NCBI GenBank assembly: GCA_030429605.1
Contig: JAUIEV010000003.1
Span: 1-64,000, forward strand
Reading direction: 5' to 3'
DNA: 64,000 bases
Source of the DNA: Chlamydiia bacterium
GTDB taxonomy: Bacteria; Chlamydiota; Chlamydiia; Chlamydiales; Simkaniaceae
Shown here piece by piece: positions 63,345 to 64,000 of the stretch. The notes under the pieces were generated by a model. The model worked only from the letters and a program-made list of their open reading frames with translations. It was not told the DNA's origin and ran no database searches. Positions within the stretch are counted from its first letter, which is position 1, and every line of letters starts with the position of its first letter. The translations under genes were made by a program, and so were the position numbers.

Positions 63345-64000
63345 ATGCTTTTTTCTAAAATCTATGTACCACTTTCTCTACTACTATTCACATCAATATT
63401 TGTAGATGGATATCTGACAAATAAACCCACCAAAATTGCTCGATACCTCAAAACAATTTATGTAGATACAGCTGCTTCTGGCATGCCAAATATTGACTGT
63501 ATCTATTTGATAAATCTAGATGAGAGACCTGATCGTTTGGAAAAATTTTACGGGGAATTTTCTTCTGTTCAATTTAAAATCAATCGTGTTTCTGCGGTGA
63601 ATGGATGGAAATTACCGGAAAAAGTTTTTAAAAAATTAGGCGGCCCCTATGGACCTCGTATAAGCCCAGGTCACCTTGGATGCTTGTTAAGTCACGTGTC
63701 AGTATTACATCATGCATATAAAGCACAATGGGATACTATTTGGGTTTTGGAAGATGATGCAACAATTTTAGAAAACGTTTCATTTATACCAACGCTTATT
63801 GAAGAGCTCAATACAATTGACCCTCAATGGGATGTCTTATTCACTGATACAGATTATAGAAAAGGGCACAACACGTATATACGTGCTTTGGCGACAAATG
63901 CGCGTCCTGACCAACCAATCTTTCCACTGACTCACTACACACAAAAAACGCCTGTTTCACCTCACCTTTTGAGAATTTATAACCGGTATGCAACGACATC
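63345..64000 (+). CDS. GT25-family glycosyltransferase with signal peptide, cut by the right edge
   Basis: 218 codons are visible. LFSKIYVPLSLLLFTSIFVDG is a signal-like leader, IDCIYLINLDERPDRLEKF and LSHVSVLHHAYKAQWDTIWVLEDDATIL are GT25 motifs, and WDVLFTDTDYRKG aligns with the GT25 at 60-61 kb. GAG lies seven bases before ATG 63345. The 3' end is outside the window. Confidence 0.75.
   Translation, partial: MLFSKIYVPLSLLLFTSIFVDGYLTNKPTKIARYLKTIYVDTAASGMPNIDCIYLINLDERPDRLEKFYGEFSSVQFKINRVSAVNGWKLPEKVFKKLGGPYGPRISPGHLGCLLSHVSVLHHAYKAQWDTIWVLEDDATILENVSFIPTLIEELNTIDPQWDVLFTDTDYRKGHNTYIRALATNARPDQPIFPLTHYTQKTPVSPHLLRIYNRYATT

Noticed and set aside
1-64000. tRNA, rRNA or CRISPR genes
   Set aside because: I looked for T-arm and cloverleaf patterns and for regular spacer-repeat units; only the tmRNA showed a tRNA-like end. 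A covariance-model scan would be needed to be sure.

Overview
The window reads as chromosome of a member of the Chlamydiae, most like an environmental, Simkania/Parachlamydia-type organism. The support is: lepB next to ileS, an order I recall from Chlamydia trachomatis; a signal peptidase I of about 625 residues with the large chlamydial insert; two proteins with the paired-hydrophobic (bilobed) segment typical of chlamydial Inc proteins; a SET-domain protein; and a UDP-sugar pyrophosphorylase of the eukaryote-like family. The species is inferred, not shown. DNA is moderately AT-rich with mostly tight gene spacing, and several neighbours overlap by 4-8 bases.

Region by region. 1-9.4 kb: a PI3/PI4-kinase-like protein cut by the left edge, a fused FAD oxidase-methyltransferase, a frameshifted MFS transporter, an acetyltransferase, a hotdog thioesterase coupled to an SPFH protein, and a two-pore-helix type ion channel. 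9.5-12.5 kb: an FMN reductase-cydA-cydB operon (cytochrome bd oxidase). 12.5-23.8 kb: a surface polysaccharide locus with response regulators, a GT4, a TPR/beta-barrel outer-membrane exporter, a processive GT2 synthase, a membrane histidine kinase lacking its phospho-accepting His, an HPt-REC-REC-degenerate GGDEF-REC protein, a HEAT-repeat membrane protein and a UDP-sugar pyrophosphorylase. 23.8-24.8 kb: DAHP synthase.

25.3-33.7 kb looks like host-interaction genes: two unknowns, an Inc-like dual-specificity phosphatase, a SET protein, an RMT2/GAMT-like methyltransferase, an exported methyltransferase, a Na+/H+ antiporter and an Inc-like coiled-coil protein. 33.7-35.8 kb is pncB-pncA (NAD salvage). 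35.9-45.1 kb carries a lipoprotein, exported and coiled-coil proteins, lepB, two signal-peptide sulfotransferases inserted between lepB and ileS, and ileS.

The tmRNA gene (45.3-45.7 kb) marks the edge of an accessory zone of about 9 kb. It holds a polymorphic toxin with two paralogous candidate immunity genes, HEPN-like proteins (intact and broken), a winged-helix/nucleotidyltransferase pair under a palindromic operator, a 104-bp MITE-like element, a flavin monooxygenase, and a winged-helix Fic protein with an AbiU2-like partner under an array of GGCCGTA boxes. Several short dispersed repeats mark this zone. 55-58 kb holds Ada, exported small proteins and MepB.

The last 5 kb is an AT-richer cluster in which every intact gene encodes a signal-peptide-bearing transferase: two GT25 glycosyltransferases, two methyltransferase-fold proteins and one sulfotransferase, plus a sulfotransferase remnant. 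With the two sulfotransferases near lepB and the methyltransferase at 30 kb there are eight such predicted exported transferases, although their usual co-substrates are cytosolic. I regard this set as the most unusual feature of the window, followed by the polysaccharide locus with its altered kinase.
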